A DNA stretch of 64,000 nt from Cardinalis cardinalis (GCA_014549065.1 JACDOX010000062.1:1676291-1740290), one strand, 5' to 3'. Counted from the first letter of the stretch, positions 1-13,571 are shown. The notes: a model not told the origin generated them from the letters alone. Numbers and translations are program-made.

Positions 1-3000
1 TGTAATTTTTATTAACAATAAAAGGGTTATGTGCATAGTTGGGATAATAGGAAAAAAACTGGGGTTTCAGAAAAGAAAATGTATTATTGGTGCCAGAATT
101 TGGCCTCACAATCCTACAAAGAGGAAAAGACAGCATTCAATTAAAACTCTAGAAGGTGGTTTGTCACAAACCCCGTGGACTGGAGCACAAGGGCTACTTC
201 AGCTGTTCTGCCATCACCTGCTGGGTTTGGAGCCAGCAATAGCAATTGGCCTGCCACTAGAACTTCCTGTTATAGTGAAATGACCTCTGGTACCGTGCAG
301 AATTCGTTCCTAAAACCAAGGGCCATGGAGTTGGCTAAGCCTGGCCAATGGATCCTTTGCCCANCTCTTCCCTTGTTCAGCTTTCTCATAGCCATGGCAG
401 GAGACAAAAGATGAAGAGGTTGGTAAGGCAAGTTCTGTGTGGGTATTTCACACTCATCTCAAAGAGACAATTTTCTATTCTGTCACTTGTGTGATTTTAT
501 TTTGTATGTACATAGACAGATTCCTTGAATCATCACATAAGTTATAAATTCCATTTTGTTTCCATGAACTGTGAGTCTCCCTGTGCCTGGGGCTGTCATG
601 TGCTAACAAGAGACAGGAGGAGTGCCAGAGTGTCAGTCATTACAGACTCTTTCCATCTAGTTTACTCGTAACTAGGAGGGGCAGATGAGAAATGAGATCT
701 TAAATAAGGACAGCATATCCCTCCCACAAGGAATCAAGACAAAGCAGCCAGGTGGTAGTATTTGGATTTCAAAGCCAGGAAGGATTTTTGGATGCAGAAA
801 TGGCTTGGTCAGGAAAGACAAAATGATGCACGGACACACCAGAGAGGTCTTGAGATGCAGAGGCGGTGGGGAGGCAGNGGAAGCCTCTGCTTCACTGGAA
901 GAAACTGATGTCTGTGCTTCTGGGGAATGGGAGGGGAAGGTCCCTCAGCACCAAAGAGGATCTCACAAAATCTCAAGGAAAATTAAACAGTGAGGAAACG
1001 TAGGCAGAGAGATGCATGTGTGTTTACTATTTCATATGGCTTTGTGTATTTCTTGTGGTCATTAAAGTGAAGAATGGCTGCTTTTGAGACAGTTTGCAAA
1101 GTCTGTGCATTCCCTGATTCAGCGCTGTGGGAGCCTGGAGAGAGAAATTGTCACTCAGATGTTGACTGTAACTGAGATCTGGGAAAGAGATCAGTGTTAA
1201 AGCCGTGGGACATCAGCAGCAGTTGCAGAGTCTAAGCCAGGGTCTCTCTTTTTAGAAGGAAAAGAGATTGCCTGGAGACCCAAGGCAGATAGGAAACTTC
1301 AGAGTGTTTTTACGTGGAAGCAGGAAGAGGCTTTGAGAGAGGCTCACAAGAGGTATAATCTAGGCTGTAATATCTCAGTCTTTAAATTCTTACCTGTAGT
1401 AAAATGAAACTGAGTGAAAGAATGCCAAGGCTTGCACATAGTGAGATAACAAGAGGGACCATTGGTGGCTCCAAGCATTATCTGGCAAACATATGCACAC
1501 AAGNGAGCCGCAAAATGGAAGTCAGACCACGTGCATCATCATAATTTGCACTAAACCCAGGAGTAATAATTCCCACCAGCAGACAGGCTGTTGGCTCAGG
1601 CTTAGCGCCATGCTACAGTAGCTGCATGGCTGCTGACTGCTGTGGAGCATGGGGGAAGGCAACCCCTGGTTGCTGGCAGCGTGGTCAGGGTGAGTCCCCC
1701 TGCAGCTGCCCTGTGCCTGGAGGGCTCGGGTGGCACTGCCGCTCCCTGGCTGTGTGTGCTCACAGGGCACCATGGCCAGTGGGCACCAACAGCTTTCCAG
1801 GATGCAGCCCAAGCACAAGCTCCTCTGGGGCAATCTAAAAGGGCTGAAATGCTCAAGAGGATAATGTGGAGCAAACTGATGTAAATGGTTCCTCTGCATA
1901 AACTGCAATTTTTGTAATTTGTTTAGGGNGTGAGGGGAGTGCATTTTGCTGTATGGTTTTGGTTTGCATAAATTCAGAAAGTCTTCTGAGTATTTTTTTC
2001 TGAAAATATAACTTAACTGTTGAGAGGGAGGTGAAGGTTTTGTGATGAAAGGAAAATAGTGTAATAGGAAAATGGGGGATTAATGGGGTGTCCATGTTCC
2101 NGACATACTAGGTCTGAAAATAGATAGAATAGAACTGGCTAGATTACTTTGTATGATTTTTACATATGTAAATGGACATATAACTATGTATCAATATAAA
2201 ATATTAGTGCATATTTACTGTATAATAATTAATTCAACTTTATAAACAAATTAAGATTGCCTCAAATTTACATACAATGTGAAGAAAAGTCCCTTTATCC
2301 TCTATAACTGCAGCATTTGGCGGATTCAGGAATAAATAATCTTTTGTGGCAAGGGTATGCCTTATCAAACATATGCAGATCAGTGCTAATTAATGCTAAT
2401 TAAGGTTTCCTGTCTATCTAGCTGGAAAAACGTCCAAATGTTATGAAATCCAGTTAGTATGCCTATTACCCTAATTGTTTTATATGGGATGGTTCTTAAT
2501 TAAAATATGTAAATTTACCTTAATTGCTATATACTAATAGAGGTTCATGTTATCTTACTAAAAAATGACAAGATGGTGAGGAGGGGTACTTAAACAAATA
2601 ATTCTGATACGTTTGTAAATAAATGACCTTTACTCAAAATTATTTTTAATTGGAAATTGGCAAAAGGAACATTTTGCCATCTATGTTTCTCTTTCGTTTT
2701 AAATAATGTCAGAATTTACGGTTCTTTGTTAATATAGATCTGGTGACATCGTGGCTTAATTAAGACTACTAAACAAGTCAACATTTTGTGTGTTTGCAAC
2801 GTGTTTCAAAATTGTTTGCTAACCTCACACTGACCTTCAGAAATGTTATATTTTACAATATTAATCTTCTTTTTCTTTTTTTTTTTTTGTTTTGTGTTTG
2901 TTTTGATCATATGGTTTTGTTTGTGAAGTTTGATGTAGTGGTGCACTTCTGCTGGTGCCTCGCTTGTGCCTTTGCAGCAGAGAGGCTGGCGAGCTGCACC

Positions 3001-3408
3001 TCTTGGAGCTTCACCCAGGAGTGTAGGACATGGACTTGGACCACCTTTGGGGGGATAGTTCCCATGTCTGCTGGGACATGACTGAGGCCCACACAGGTTT
3101 CTACACAAGGTCTGGTGTGGCTTCTGCCCAACACAGAAGCACTATTTGGACAATATTTTGTATGGTGCTTCATAGGTGTACAATATTGGTGTTTTCTTTA
3201 TCATTATCGTGCCNTTTTACACACAGAGAAAACATTTTTCTCCTCTGATGTAAAGAATTTACTTGGAAAATCTGCTAATTTAGAGAACTGCTTTATAGTT
3301 GTATTTTTTTTAAACGCCTGGTACATTTTAGCTTGTATTATATAATATACATCAACAACATAAAACTCACTTTACAAAATCCGTCTGAAAGTATTTCNTG
3401 TTTTGCAG
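1..3408 (+). other. DPYD: DPYD intron 13 (3' part)
   Basis: This is noncoding sequence upstream of exon 14, so it is the 3' part of the preceding intron. No exon-like stretch is visible. It contains a G+C-rich patch at about 1620-1850, an AT-rich block at about 2160-2700 with repeated TAATTA-type motifs, a poly-T run at 2868-2889 and an unidentified G+C-rich segment at about 2930-3190. The acceptor at its end reads ttttgcag, with an ambiguous base at 3398, 11 bases before the exon. The open frames here are short, often cross N bases and resemble no protein I know. Confidence 0.85.
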
Positions 3409-3573
3409 GATATTGTAACCAATGTTTCTCCAAGGATTGTGCGTGGAACTACTTCAGGTCCTCTGTATGGCCCAGGCCAAGGCTCTTTTCTAAACATTGA
3501 ACTCATCAGCGAGAAAACAGCAGCATATTGGTGTAAAAGCATTGCTGAACTGAAGGCTGACTTTCCAAACCAT
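3409..3573 (+). CDS. DPYD: DPYD exon 14 (dihydropyrimidine dehydrogenase, residues 581-635)
   Basis: Dihydropyrimidine dehydrogenase is the cytosolic, NADPH-dependent enzyme that catalyses the first, rate-limiting step of uracil and thymine breakdown and also reduces 5-fluorouracil. This exon is 165 bp and encodes 55 residues, from DIVTNVSPRI to ELKADFPNH. It starts and ends in phase 0, between ttttgcag and gtaagtg. The stretch SFLNIELISEKTAAYWC is near-identical to the human enzyme as I recall it. The Asn at exon residue 29 corresponds to human Asn609, which contacts the pyrimidine in the FMN-binding TIM barrel. In humans the DPYD*2A splice-donor variant skips this exon, removing residues 581-635 and abolishing activity. 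The donor here is intact. The likely substitutions relative to human are conservative (for example V for I, L for M). Confidence 0.97.
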
Positions 3574-6500
3574 GTAAGTGCCACTTAATCATAAAGATGC
3601 AACATACTTACTTGGAATCTCTAATTAACAGGTCTGTGAAACCCACATATTTAGTATCTTCTCAATAGAATGCAAATTGCTTTATTGACATACAAGTACA
3701 TTGTTAAAAACTATGCAGAGGACAGTCATGATTTTTTAATTAGACTGACGTTTACTTTCAAACAGATAATATCAAGGGAAAGAGTTGATTCCAGTGTGGA
3801 TGCTCAGCAGTTCTGTTGTGGATAATTTTGTATTTAAGATGATATGTAATTTATAATAAGAATTGTTACTATGAATTGAATTTGATCATAAAATGANTGT
3901 GTTTTTTTCATTCTTAATCCAAGTGAAAAAGATGCTTCTAGTATTTTTATAAACAANCTAGTAATCTAGGTGAAAAAGCCCAACACTTAAAGTTAGCTTC
4001 ACTAGAAGGACAGAGTTTTGTTTGAGCCTGTTTGGCTGTGGGGAATATCTGTCTCTGAAAGGTAATAATCACAGTTGGGAGTAATGACACCAGCTAGCTG
4101 NCATAAATGGTTTTCAGCTACTGTTCTTGTGAATAAGGACAACGAGGTAGAAAGTAAAATTCTCCTCAATCATTATATTGAATGGATAGAACTAGAAATC
4201 CCAGAGCCTGCATATCTTTTGTCTTGAAGTTATTACCTCCATGCTTCAGCTATAAGCAAAATAAGTGAATATTCCTGAATATATTATGACTTGAAGATAA
4301 TCCAGAGGTTTTTTTCTAATTCCTGGTGTTTAAATGTGCAAATCAACAAGTATAAAAGTGTTTAAACATTTAATATTGACAGTGAGAGTGCTGCATGTTT
4401 AATATTCTGCTTCCCTGTGAATGGACTGTGTGTTTCGTTGCTGAGATTCTCGTAACTTTATTTACTGTGACTAAGCTTCATCATAATGAAAAGCATGAAC
4501 CCAAAGATAATATCCTATCCCTAATTTTGATTTTTATATCCTTTGTAAAAGTCCTGGGTATTGCATGCAGGTGGTCTGTTGGCCGTTTCTGCTGCGGGAA
4601 TGCTATCCCACTGCATTCTTCACCAAAAACCCCTCACAGCACTTTATGCCTGAGATCAAACCATTGTCTTTTGTGAGGAAAAGCACTAGAAGCATTTCAA
4701 AAGGAAGATTTGAATTTTCTGAGACCTAGTGTTGTGTGTGGGATGAAGAAGTCCCACTCTTCAGAGTTCCCGGGGTGAACATCTTCTGATCATCTCTCAT
4801 TATATGTGAGTTATTACTTTGAGAATGTGAATTCAGTCTCTGCACGTTGGCTATGGCTGCTACTGTGGCATCTTTGAGGTTGGTAATGTCTGCGTGGGCA
4901 TAGGGGAAGCAGAACCCAGCAGTAGACCTTGGCATTGCTTACAGGGATTTTTAAAACATGCCTGTGAACTCATCTAAGAACTGTCATATAATTATAATGG
5001 TAAATTTGTTGCTAACTGAAAACCGAATTTTGTTCAGAGGAGAGGTCTCTTGGTGCTTATTTTGAGATATTTTGTATAATTACAGCTCGCAGAATTTTCT
5101 TCACCCAATTGCTGTTCACTCCTCTAGAAAGAGTTTTTCAACATTGTGTGTTTTATTAAAACCAAAACCTGTTTCTGAGAACTGTTTACGTGAACTTAAT
5201 TAACAAGCAAAGAATGACATTTTCTGCTCAAATGAAGGCCAAACAGATGAGGACACAAGTGATTACAGTAAAAAAACTGATCTTACTCTGGCAAATTTTA
5301 AAAGCAAATCAAAACTTACACTTAATTACTTTTGCTGTGAAATACAAGTTAGAGTGAGATTTATGTTACAGATGAAAAGGATATGAGCAAAATAGCCGCC
5401 TCACTGGAAAATAATCCCACAGCAGCATTCTATCTCGTGCCGTTGGGAAGAAGCAAACTATAAAGGGCAGCTAAATTCCCCCAGCAGAGGCGAGGATGTA
5501 AACTGAATTTTGCAATGTGTTGTGCCGNAGAGGGCCACCAGTCACAGCTCCTTGGGCAATGCCCCTTAACTGTGGCATGTTGCCTCTATAAATCAGGAAC
5601 CAGCATCTCCCTTGTGCTGTCTTCAACCCCTGTCGTGGGTGGCCTCATTCTTTGTCTCTTTTGTCTTCTGATTCTTGCTTGTAGCTTGCAAATATCTCTG
5701 ACTGCCAGTCTTTCCCTTTCTGCTCTTCTATTAGCTCCTCCCTTTNACCCCAAATCCATTCAAGTGGATGAGGGAGAAGCTGCCACCACCAGGAACTTGC
5801 TTCAGTGCCACCAGCAGAGAATAAAATATTGTAGGGGTCCAAGCAGAGGAGAAAGCATAAGGTGTCTGGATTTTGTATGTTCCCTGGTAAAGTATTATCA
5901 AAAGCTGCTTACTGGGGTCGACCTACCAGAGGTGGGAAATGCCTAAATGTCAGTTCNTGACTGAGACACACAGTGGTTAAAGTGCTTTAGTTAGTGGGGT
6001 GAAATAACTAACACTAATGTCACAACAAGTCCCANTTCCATATTTTATTCACCAAGGAGATATCTGATTATATGGTGTATTGGTGTACTTTTCAGCCAAA
6101 ACGTGGCTGAAAAAATTAGAGAATATGGTACATTCAAGAAATTAGTTTACCTAGGAAATATGAGTTTAGCCAAGTAGAACTCCCCTAATGATAGGAACAA
6201 GAATGGAAACTGCGCAGGAAAAAAAAATTGCTTTTATGTTAGCAAATGTCTACAAAATTTAATCATTGGGAAGTGGCTGAGAAAGTTGGAAAAAAAAGTT
6301 ATAAAGCCTAGGAGGAGAACTTACTGCTAAAATTTTATATTCACATACGTGACAATAGCTACAATCTGGCCATTATCTGTGCTGGGAACTGTGAATACTG
6401 GTGGTGGCAGTATGTCTTGGTGACCTGGTAAAGCAAGGANCTTTAGCATTTGCACTGAGGAGAACAAGCTTGAAAAGAGCAAGGTTTGAAAATAGTAATT

Positions 6501-9500
6501 TCTCTGCAGAAAAATGTATGCCNAGGTTTCACTGAAAAGGTGATGAACACAATTGCCAAATAGCCTTTCTGCACCTTCCTGTAACTAGTGCCCAGTAGAT
6601 GATAATAATGTAAACAAATAAGTTTAAAACCTCAGTATGCTAATTAGTTTGGGTTTGGGTATGTGCAGGAGGTCACAGCAGTACAAGTAAGGGCTTTGAC
6701 AGGACACTCCATGAAATAGATTGCAGGGGAAATGTCATTCCCTACCAGACTAAGAGAAGTCCATCACAAACAAGCAAATGTCCGANGAATTTGTACTGCA
6801 ATAAAGAACTGGGATCTTGCAAGAAAGAACTGGGAAAGAAGATGCCCAATTTAATATTTTTCAATATTGCTATGTTAGTATATTGAAGTCTTAAAAGTAA
6901 GTTTTTGGACTCTTAGCACAACACAAATGAGTTTGATCTCCTGCATGACTCTAGNGAGTGTACATAGGATACCAGATTGTCAGCTGTGACACTGAATCTG
7001 TGATTCAGAGAGCAGTGGCATGATGNGTTGAATTGAGAAACCTCTTCTGCTAGGAACAGTAAGTGCTCGTGGACCCCCAAACTAATCTGAAGACTCTTGT
7101 CTTAATGTTTGTTCTGCTGCTTGTGGAATGTTGCTGACAGTCTCTCTGACAGTTACTCAGCAGACAGCAGCTTTTCAGGGCTGAAGCTGTTAAAGATGTA
7201 TTTTTGTTCAACATTTTGTTCAGAATGTCCCAGGAACACCTGTTGGGAGTAGCCATGCTAGAGAGTGTGAGAACAGATCACTGGATCCCAGGCTGGTAAC
7301 CATCTTTGTAGCATTGTGGGGGTTTTGTTGCTTTTGGATTTTTTGGATTTGTTTATTTTTTTTTAAATCTCCTGGAATGGTGCTATTAGTTTTTATATTA
7401 TGAATTTTTTTCTACCGTAGAAGTATGAAATAAGGCTGCTGGTTTTGTTTGGATTCGATCTTTGTGGGTTCTTGGTTTAATTTTTTTAAATTTTGGATAA
7501 CAAACCAGATTTGGTTTGATTCTACCCTGTAAGGATAGGAAAGATAAAGGGCTACAGAGGAAGAAAAATATAATGTTAACAAGTATATACGAGTGCATTG
7601 CTCCTACAGATAAATTCTGGTGCAGAAACATGCAATGTTCCAAGAGATTAAGTTATAGGGTGACTAGAAATAGACTTGCAACAGTTTTTTGGATATTTTG
7701 CATGGGGAGGTTCAATTGATTTGCTAGTGTGATCCCTGAAGTGGTGTCTTCCATATCAATCTTGTTTGGTTCAGCTCAGGTTTTAAGAACAGTTTTTGTC
7801 TACAGAGTGGGAACAGCATTAATCTATTTTTATAAACCCTTTTCGTCACTAAGTTTGCACTAATAGTAGACCCTGTAATTTGGTTACTGAGAGGGATTGA
7901 CCAGAATATCTAAAATTGCTGTAAACTCCTTTGAGATTTAAAATTAAGGGACATTAGATGGAAGACATTTTAAGATACAGAGGACTCACAGGCTTTACAG
8001 CTTTACTGTGAGAAGGTCAAAGTTAGATTTCTCACTAGAGGTATTAGTAGTAATTTATTTTTGCAGGTATTATTATAGCTTTTGCTTTTAATGGGTATTT
8101 AAAGGCCTGTGGGATGTTGTACATAGTATTTGCATTTTGAGGTATCAGTCATGGACTTGCTTCAGGTTATACAAAGCAATAGTTTTGCTCTTCCTAGGCC
8201 TTGTATAGATAGCTTTACCTTTCCATCATAGAGAAATGATACTGTGTACTCCAAATACCCACTAAGCTGTATCTCCGTGTGGTGAATCTTACACATTTTG
8301 ACATGCTCAGTATCTACAATCTTGGAATAAAACATTTCTAAACAATCAAGTAGGGCCATGCCCGTGTGGACCTCGCTTGGTACCGACATCAGCATCAACC
8401 CATCATCTTAATGGGGAGGGTATGTGCTGTGCATTCTCAGAGGACTTTGCTGAAAGTCCGGATGCTTCTCCATGTGAGCTGAAAGGGACAGATCATACAG
8501 GGAGAGANCCACAAGCTGGGCTGCCTAGAAGCCTGCCCACTCCCAGAGGTGCAGAACAGCTACCTGGGTTGCTTTATCTGAATTTCAGGCCCTCACATCA
8601 CATTTAAAAAGCTCCAGAAGTTGTTATTGCTGCAGCTTAAACTTCCCAAAGCCAGCCATCATGGATGCTTGGTAGGAGGTGAAAAAACCCACACAGCAGT
8701 TGTTAAATTCACCATATGGAAAAGATCCCTTTCACTACAGAAAACTGGCAGTAGGCCCATTCCCTTAACATCAGAGGAAATCCTAGCTGAAAAGCGAAGG
8801 TGAGGTTGGAATAAGGCACTCACACTCATTGCTTTGTCCAGGAATGGAATCACTTGGCTCTTGAGAGTGTGGAGCACAAGAGCGGCCACAACTCCTCCCA
8901 TTTCCAGCAACTACTGTGGTGGGTAGAAAGGAGGAGATCTCAGAGCACATGGCCACATCTCCTTTTTCTCTTTGTCATTCACCAAAAGAAAAAAGGAGGA
9001 TGAAAAAAGTAAAAAAAAATACTTCCTAGAAAAGAGAAGGAAAAAAGCTGCCTTAAAAGAACCGCAGACACATTGACAACATAGCTCTGCATGTTCCAGG
9101 GAAGCTTTTGCTTTTCCCCCGTCCTGAGGGTGTCCCATTGCTCCTGATCCTGGTTCAGCTCTTTGTGAGCCAGCAGGATGCATTTTTTCTGTGTTCAGTC
9201 CAAGGAGGAATTCAGCAAGAAGTCTGATTTACACAGTGAACAAAACCAAAGACTAATAAAAGAAATGTTGATGTGTTGTATCTTCAAGATCACGTTTGCT
9301 TATAAGGAAGGAAATTTTTTTGGAAAGACTTTTCCACAACACATGAAATCTACTTAAGCCTGACATGACCTGAATCTTAATAGAGGTGGGTCTGAGCTAA
9401 AAAATACATTGNTGTAAATTTTCATTCCTTGAGGCTTAGGTGTTAGTTAAAAAAAAAAAAAGAAAATACAGGAAAATTCTCATCTATCATCTCATCTACC

Positions 9501-9769
9501 AGCATGTTTTGATAGTCATGTTGGCTACAGTAGATCTGCTTCAGCCTTGAGAAGTAGCAGAGAAGTGGTGTGGAGTCAATGTAAAATCTCTTTTCTGGGA
9601 GAGATCTGGGAAACTACAGGGTTAACATTTTTTATCCTTCTATGCAAATTAGTAAAANCTGTTCTAAAAAATAGAACTAGTAGAAAGAAAAACAAACAAA
9701 AGAGTGAAGAACTCGCTTTTTAGTATGTTATGCCTTAAAAAAAAAAAGTTCTTTGAGGACATCAAGAGA

Positions 9770-10345
9770 AATTCAGATGATAAAAGTGAGCTTGGGTTTC
9801 CAGAAGTATTTGGTAGGGTCCTTCGCTTGAGGAATTTGAAAGAAATTAAGTTATTTTGAAATATATTTGAAATATTTGAAAGAAATTAAGATTAGAGGAA
9901 GAAACCTACATGAACAAATAACCAGTTAAACATGGGAAACAATATTAAGGAATAAATAGTCAAATTTCACAAGGGTAGAGAGCTGCAGGAAAATTCTTTA
10001 GGGATCTGTACTGCGTTCTGTGCTATTCAAAATGTTTATTAACAATGTGGAAAAGAGAGAAAATTTAAAGAATGTAAACTTTGCTGATAATAGTATGTTA
10101 TGTAGGGAGACAAAGATGAGAGCTGACATAAAGCTTTATGAAGAAACTTGCATTACTGATTGACTCGCCAATAAACTGCNAGGGGAAAAAAATGAAAGTA
10201 GTATGCAGATGGAATAAACCAATGATAAATTTATATGTACAGTGAGTGATTTTAAGCTAGCTATACTAGGATTACAGTAAGAGAGCACTATGAAAATCTC
10301 AGCTTAGTGCTGAATAACATTGAAATAAAGCTTATCAAACACAGA
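9770..10345 (+). mobile_element. Ancient CR1/L3-like LINE fragment (decayed reverse transcriptase region)
   Basis: From about 9793 the sequence resembles the CR1/L3 reverse-transcriptase segment that normally encodes a DFQKAFDKVPH-type motif: tttccagaagtatttgg, then tagggtccttcg, then ttgaaagaaattaag. From about 9999 it continues in the right order with agggatctgtactgcgttct, then a match to the 'LFNIFINDLE' region near 10024-10051, then aactttgctgataatag (the 'KFADDT' region) near 10077. All frames are broken by stops and indels. A 40-bp-spaced duplication of atttgaaagaaattaag lies at 9834-9850 and 9874-9890. The call comes from remembered consensus order, not from a search, and the edges are approximate. 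Confidence 0.7.
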
Positions 10346-12273
10346 ATTTCTAGGAAAGGAAGAAAACAAAGCAAAACCCATCACTATGTCAGCATGTTGA
10401 TTCTTTTTTTTCCCTTCACATTTTGAATACACTTTGAGGTTCACATCTTGCTGGATTGGAACCAGAAGGGTGATAGGTGGAAATGAGTGATAGGAGATTC
10501 TTCACCACATGGCTCGGCAGCTGTGGAGCTCATACTCATGGGGCCCTGCCAGTCCCAGAGGTACATACAGGCTGAGAAAAACCCACTGGAAAAACTATCT
10601 GAAAACATCACCTCTGACTCAGGGAATTCCTGTGCCACAGATTTCTTAAAAGCTGGGCAAGTTTTTTAGGGAAGTACTACTGTGAGCTTGCCCTAGGGAG
10701 CTGCTGCTGGTGCGTGTGGGAGAAGGGGCACTGAGCTGTGTAACCCGTTCCTGGGATTTGCCCTGTCAGTGCACAAAGAGGGGCTCTTAGGTTTGCACCC
10801 AGGATCAGAAGCCCTCTGTGCCTCCCAGTCCTGTCTCAACCTTTGGACCATTGTTCCTGTGTTACATTTTGACAACCTGATTAGCATGTAACTACATTAC
10901 TTGAACTGAAGCTGAGATACAGATATATTTTGTACTAGTCTGGAATGGTGTGCTCAGGGGTTTGTAATTCAAATGCTACTTTCAATTTACTAAGATTTGC
11001 TGCATTTCCAGAGGGTCACCTCAGACAATCCTACATACAGTAATACAAGAAAATCTGCTAAAAATTTACCCAGAGACAGTATTTGATCATGCATGTTCAA
11101 ATGACCATGCAGTACATGTCATAATGTTGGATCCCAGCTGCACAATATTCATACAGCATTGGTTTTTACTCTAAATTTTTTAAAAATATGATTATTAATC
11201 TGACAGAGAAGTGTAAACGCATACTCTGGCCATCAATTTGAGGGAATTTTATTTTAGGAAAGCACATATCTGTTGCGGGAAACTGCAATCTGTAACTGAA
11301 AACAGGACCACATATTAAGTTCTGTGAGATTTTTACAGTCAATTTATGATTCAGACGTACATGTTTGTGGTGACAAATTAGGATTTTGAGGAAAAATGTG
11401 AGAAGGTCTTTTTTGTTTTGCACTTGGAAACTAGTGCTTTGTTGAGAAACTTTGTTGAAAACTAGTTTAGTGCAGAACTGTACTTTCTTCCTAGACATGT
11501 TATAAAGCCATGACTTATTTTGTTCGTTTTACTGTCATGGCTAAGGTTTGAAAAATAGTGAGTAGTTCAATAAGGCAGAAGACTATTTGGACATATGCTA
11601 AGAATATACTTTTGATTTAAAAAGTGATTTATTGATCTCTGGAAAAAAGTAAAAAATTCACAGTTCTGTGGGGACTATGAACACGTCTTTAAAACTTTAG
11701 CCTTGGGGTAAGAAGTAGGAGAAAATTAAAGCAGTTTCTGAAATACTTCACCAACCATCTCCTAGAAAATGACCCAATCTGTTTGATTATTGGAAAAGAC
11801 AAACTCCTTAATGGCTAGCATCAGCTGAAGCTGCTTCAGGATGTGCTTTGGCAGTTGCTGCTAAAAATTCTTTTCTGCAGAGATATGTGCGCGGTCATTA
11901 AGTAGGAGTATTGACAAAGGAAATGCCCCAAACATAAAGACAGTATGATTAAAAAGATATTTCTGGAATGTAATTCTGCTGACAGTGACATGAAGAGTTG
12001 CATATTTCTGTTCATCTTATTAAAGTGTGAACATGAGGACTATTATTTAGAGGGAAAAAACAATCTCTTAAAAATCCCAACTGTTTTATCAGTTTGTGAG
12101 TTACTGTGTGTACAATGGAGTGCTTCAAAATGATCTGTGTGATCTGGTTGGGTATCAGGACTGTAGATTGTAGAAATGTCCTCCATAAACTGCAACAAAG
12201 GAAATGGCATCATGTGTTAAACCCCCTGTACGCTCAGATATCCATTTCGCCCCCTCAATCTGTGCTTGAAATA

Positions 12274-12418
12274 GCAATAACAACCTTGGTGCAGGGCATT
12301 TCCTGGCGATTAATAACTGGCCAGGGTTAATGGCCCTCAGCAGTGCCTCAGGCCATCAACTCCTCCCAGCCAGTCATTACTCCCTGGGAAATGCCCTTTT
12401 CTGGGTAGTTATTGTTGT
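12274..12418. mobile_element. Palindromic foldback element (MITE-like)
   Basis: The two arms, about 67 bp each (12274-12340 and 12352-12418), are imperfect inverted repeats around a centre near 12346. The left arm contains caataac, agggcatttcct, taataactggcc and taatggcc. The reverse complement of the right arm contains caataac, agggcatttccc, taatgactggc and tgatggcc at matching places. The structure is typical of an old non-autonomous DNA transposon, and similar palindromes occur among ancient amniote repeats. I cannot see a clear target-site duplication and do not assign a family. A + strand transcript would form a long imperfect hairpin. Confidence 0.75.
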
Positions 12419-13571
12419 AATATTAAGATGTAGATGCCACTGGATGGAGATAAAATGACCTTGTCGCAATCTTACAAAATAAATGCTAAAAATAAAATAA
12501 AGGCAAAATTTTAAAATTGTTAAGAGTCAACAACCTTTCAAAATTAAAATCTAAAGTTTGTAAAAATGACAAATTCTGCTAGTCTGATTACCTGTGCAAA
12601 ATACATATCCCCTAAATATGTCTTCCTAATTTCCATTTCATGTTTGTCATAGGCAATTGGCTAAATTATAGAATTTGATCTNTTAAAATGCACAGTACCT
12701 TTGACATTCATTTTATTGTCTGTGATACGATTTTAGTCTTTTATGAAGCACAGAGTATATGTGATTTAGATAATTCTGCTTTTTCATCTTTCATTTTACA
12801 GTATTTGTATTACAATAATAATAGGAAATCAAATGTATACCTGATNAAAGTAGTAAGTGTGTGCAGTTCCTGTAGCCCATATTCCTCAAGTTCTGTGGTG
12901 TGGTTTACATTTTAGGCATTCTGCTAGAGCTCTAATGGAGAAAAATATGAAGGCTAGGTCTATATTTAAAAGGCTTGCTCACATACTTATGTAGGCTAGG
13001 AATACTAAAAATAAAATGGCATCTAGCTGCTGTCCTGGCAGAACCTAGTGTAGATGCAGTTCTACCACCAAACTGTTTATTTTTGTTCAGAAGCAAGCGC
13101 GGCGTTTGCTGCTCTGAACTGCGCCGGTAGTAGGAGAGCTGGCTCTCTGCAGACATGTTCTAGCTCAGACAAGAAAGGCAGAGGCACATGCTTGAATCTA
13201 TCACAATTAGAGCCAGCTCTTCAGTATGATTGACAGCAGCTGGACTATATCCCAGCCTCCTGTGCTTTCTGGGGAGGGGAGCTAGGGAAAGATCTCAAAT
13301 TCTGAGCGAATGTGGGAATAAAGTGTTCCAAGATGTTTTTTCTTTTCTTTATCTACCAAGAGGAACATGTAGATTAGCAGAATTCTTAGTGGGCTCTGAA
13401 CTTATCTTATTCTACACCCTCAATACTGCTGGTAACTTCTAACTTTTTATGCACATTGTATTTAAGAACTATGACCATAAACTTTTACATAGTCTTCATT
13501 ACTAAACTTCTCATATCTGTCACAATTCTATATTCTAGATCTCAACTAACCCTGTTTTATATTGTAATTAA

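Noticed and set aside
1522..1944. 140-codon minus-strand open frame in a G+C-rich patch
   Set aside because: It contains ambiguous codons, a biased composition due to G+C-rich sequence, and no recognisable domain. Overlapping open frames exist on both strands, as expected of a stop-poor patch.
2907..3173. 88-codon minus-strand open frame near exon 14
   Set aside because: It is not recognisable as a protein. The segment is reported as a possible retroposed sequence, not as a gene.
6089..6113. Perfect 10-bp hairpin (TTTTCAGCCA / TGGCTGAAAA) resembling a terminator
   Set aside because: Hairpins of this size are expected about once per window by chance, and rho-independent terminators are irrelevant in a vertebrate intron.
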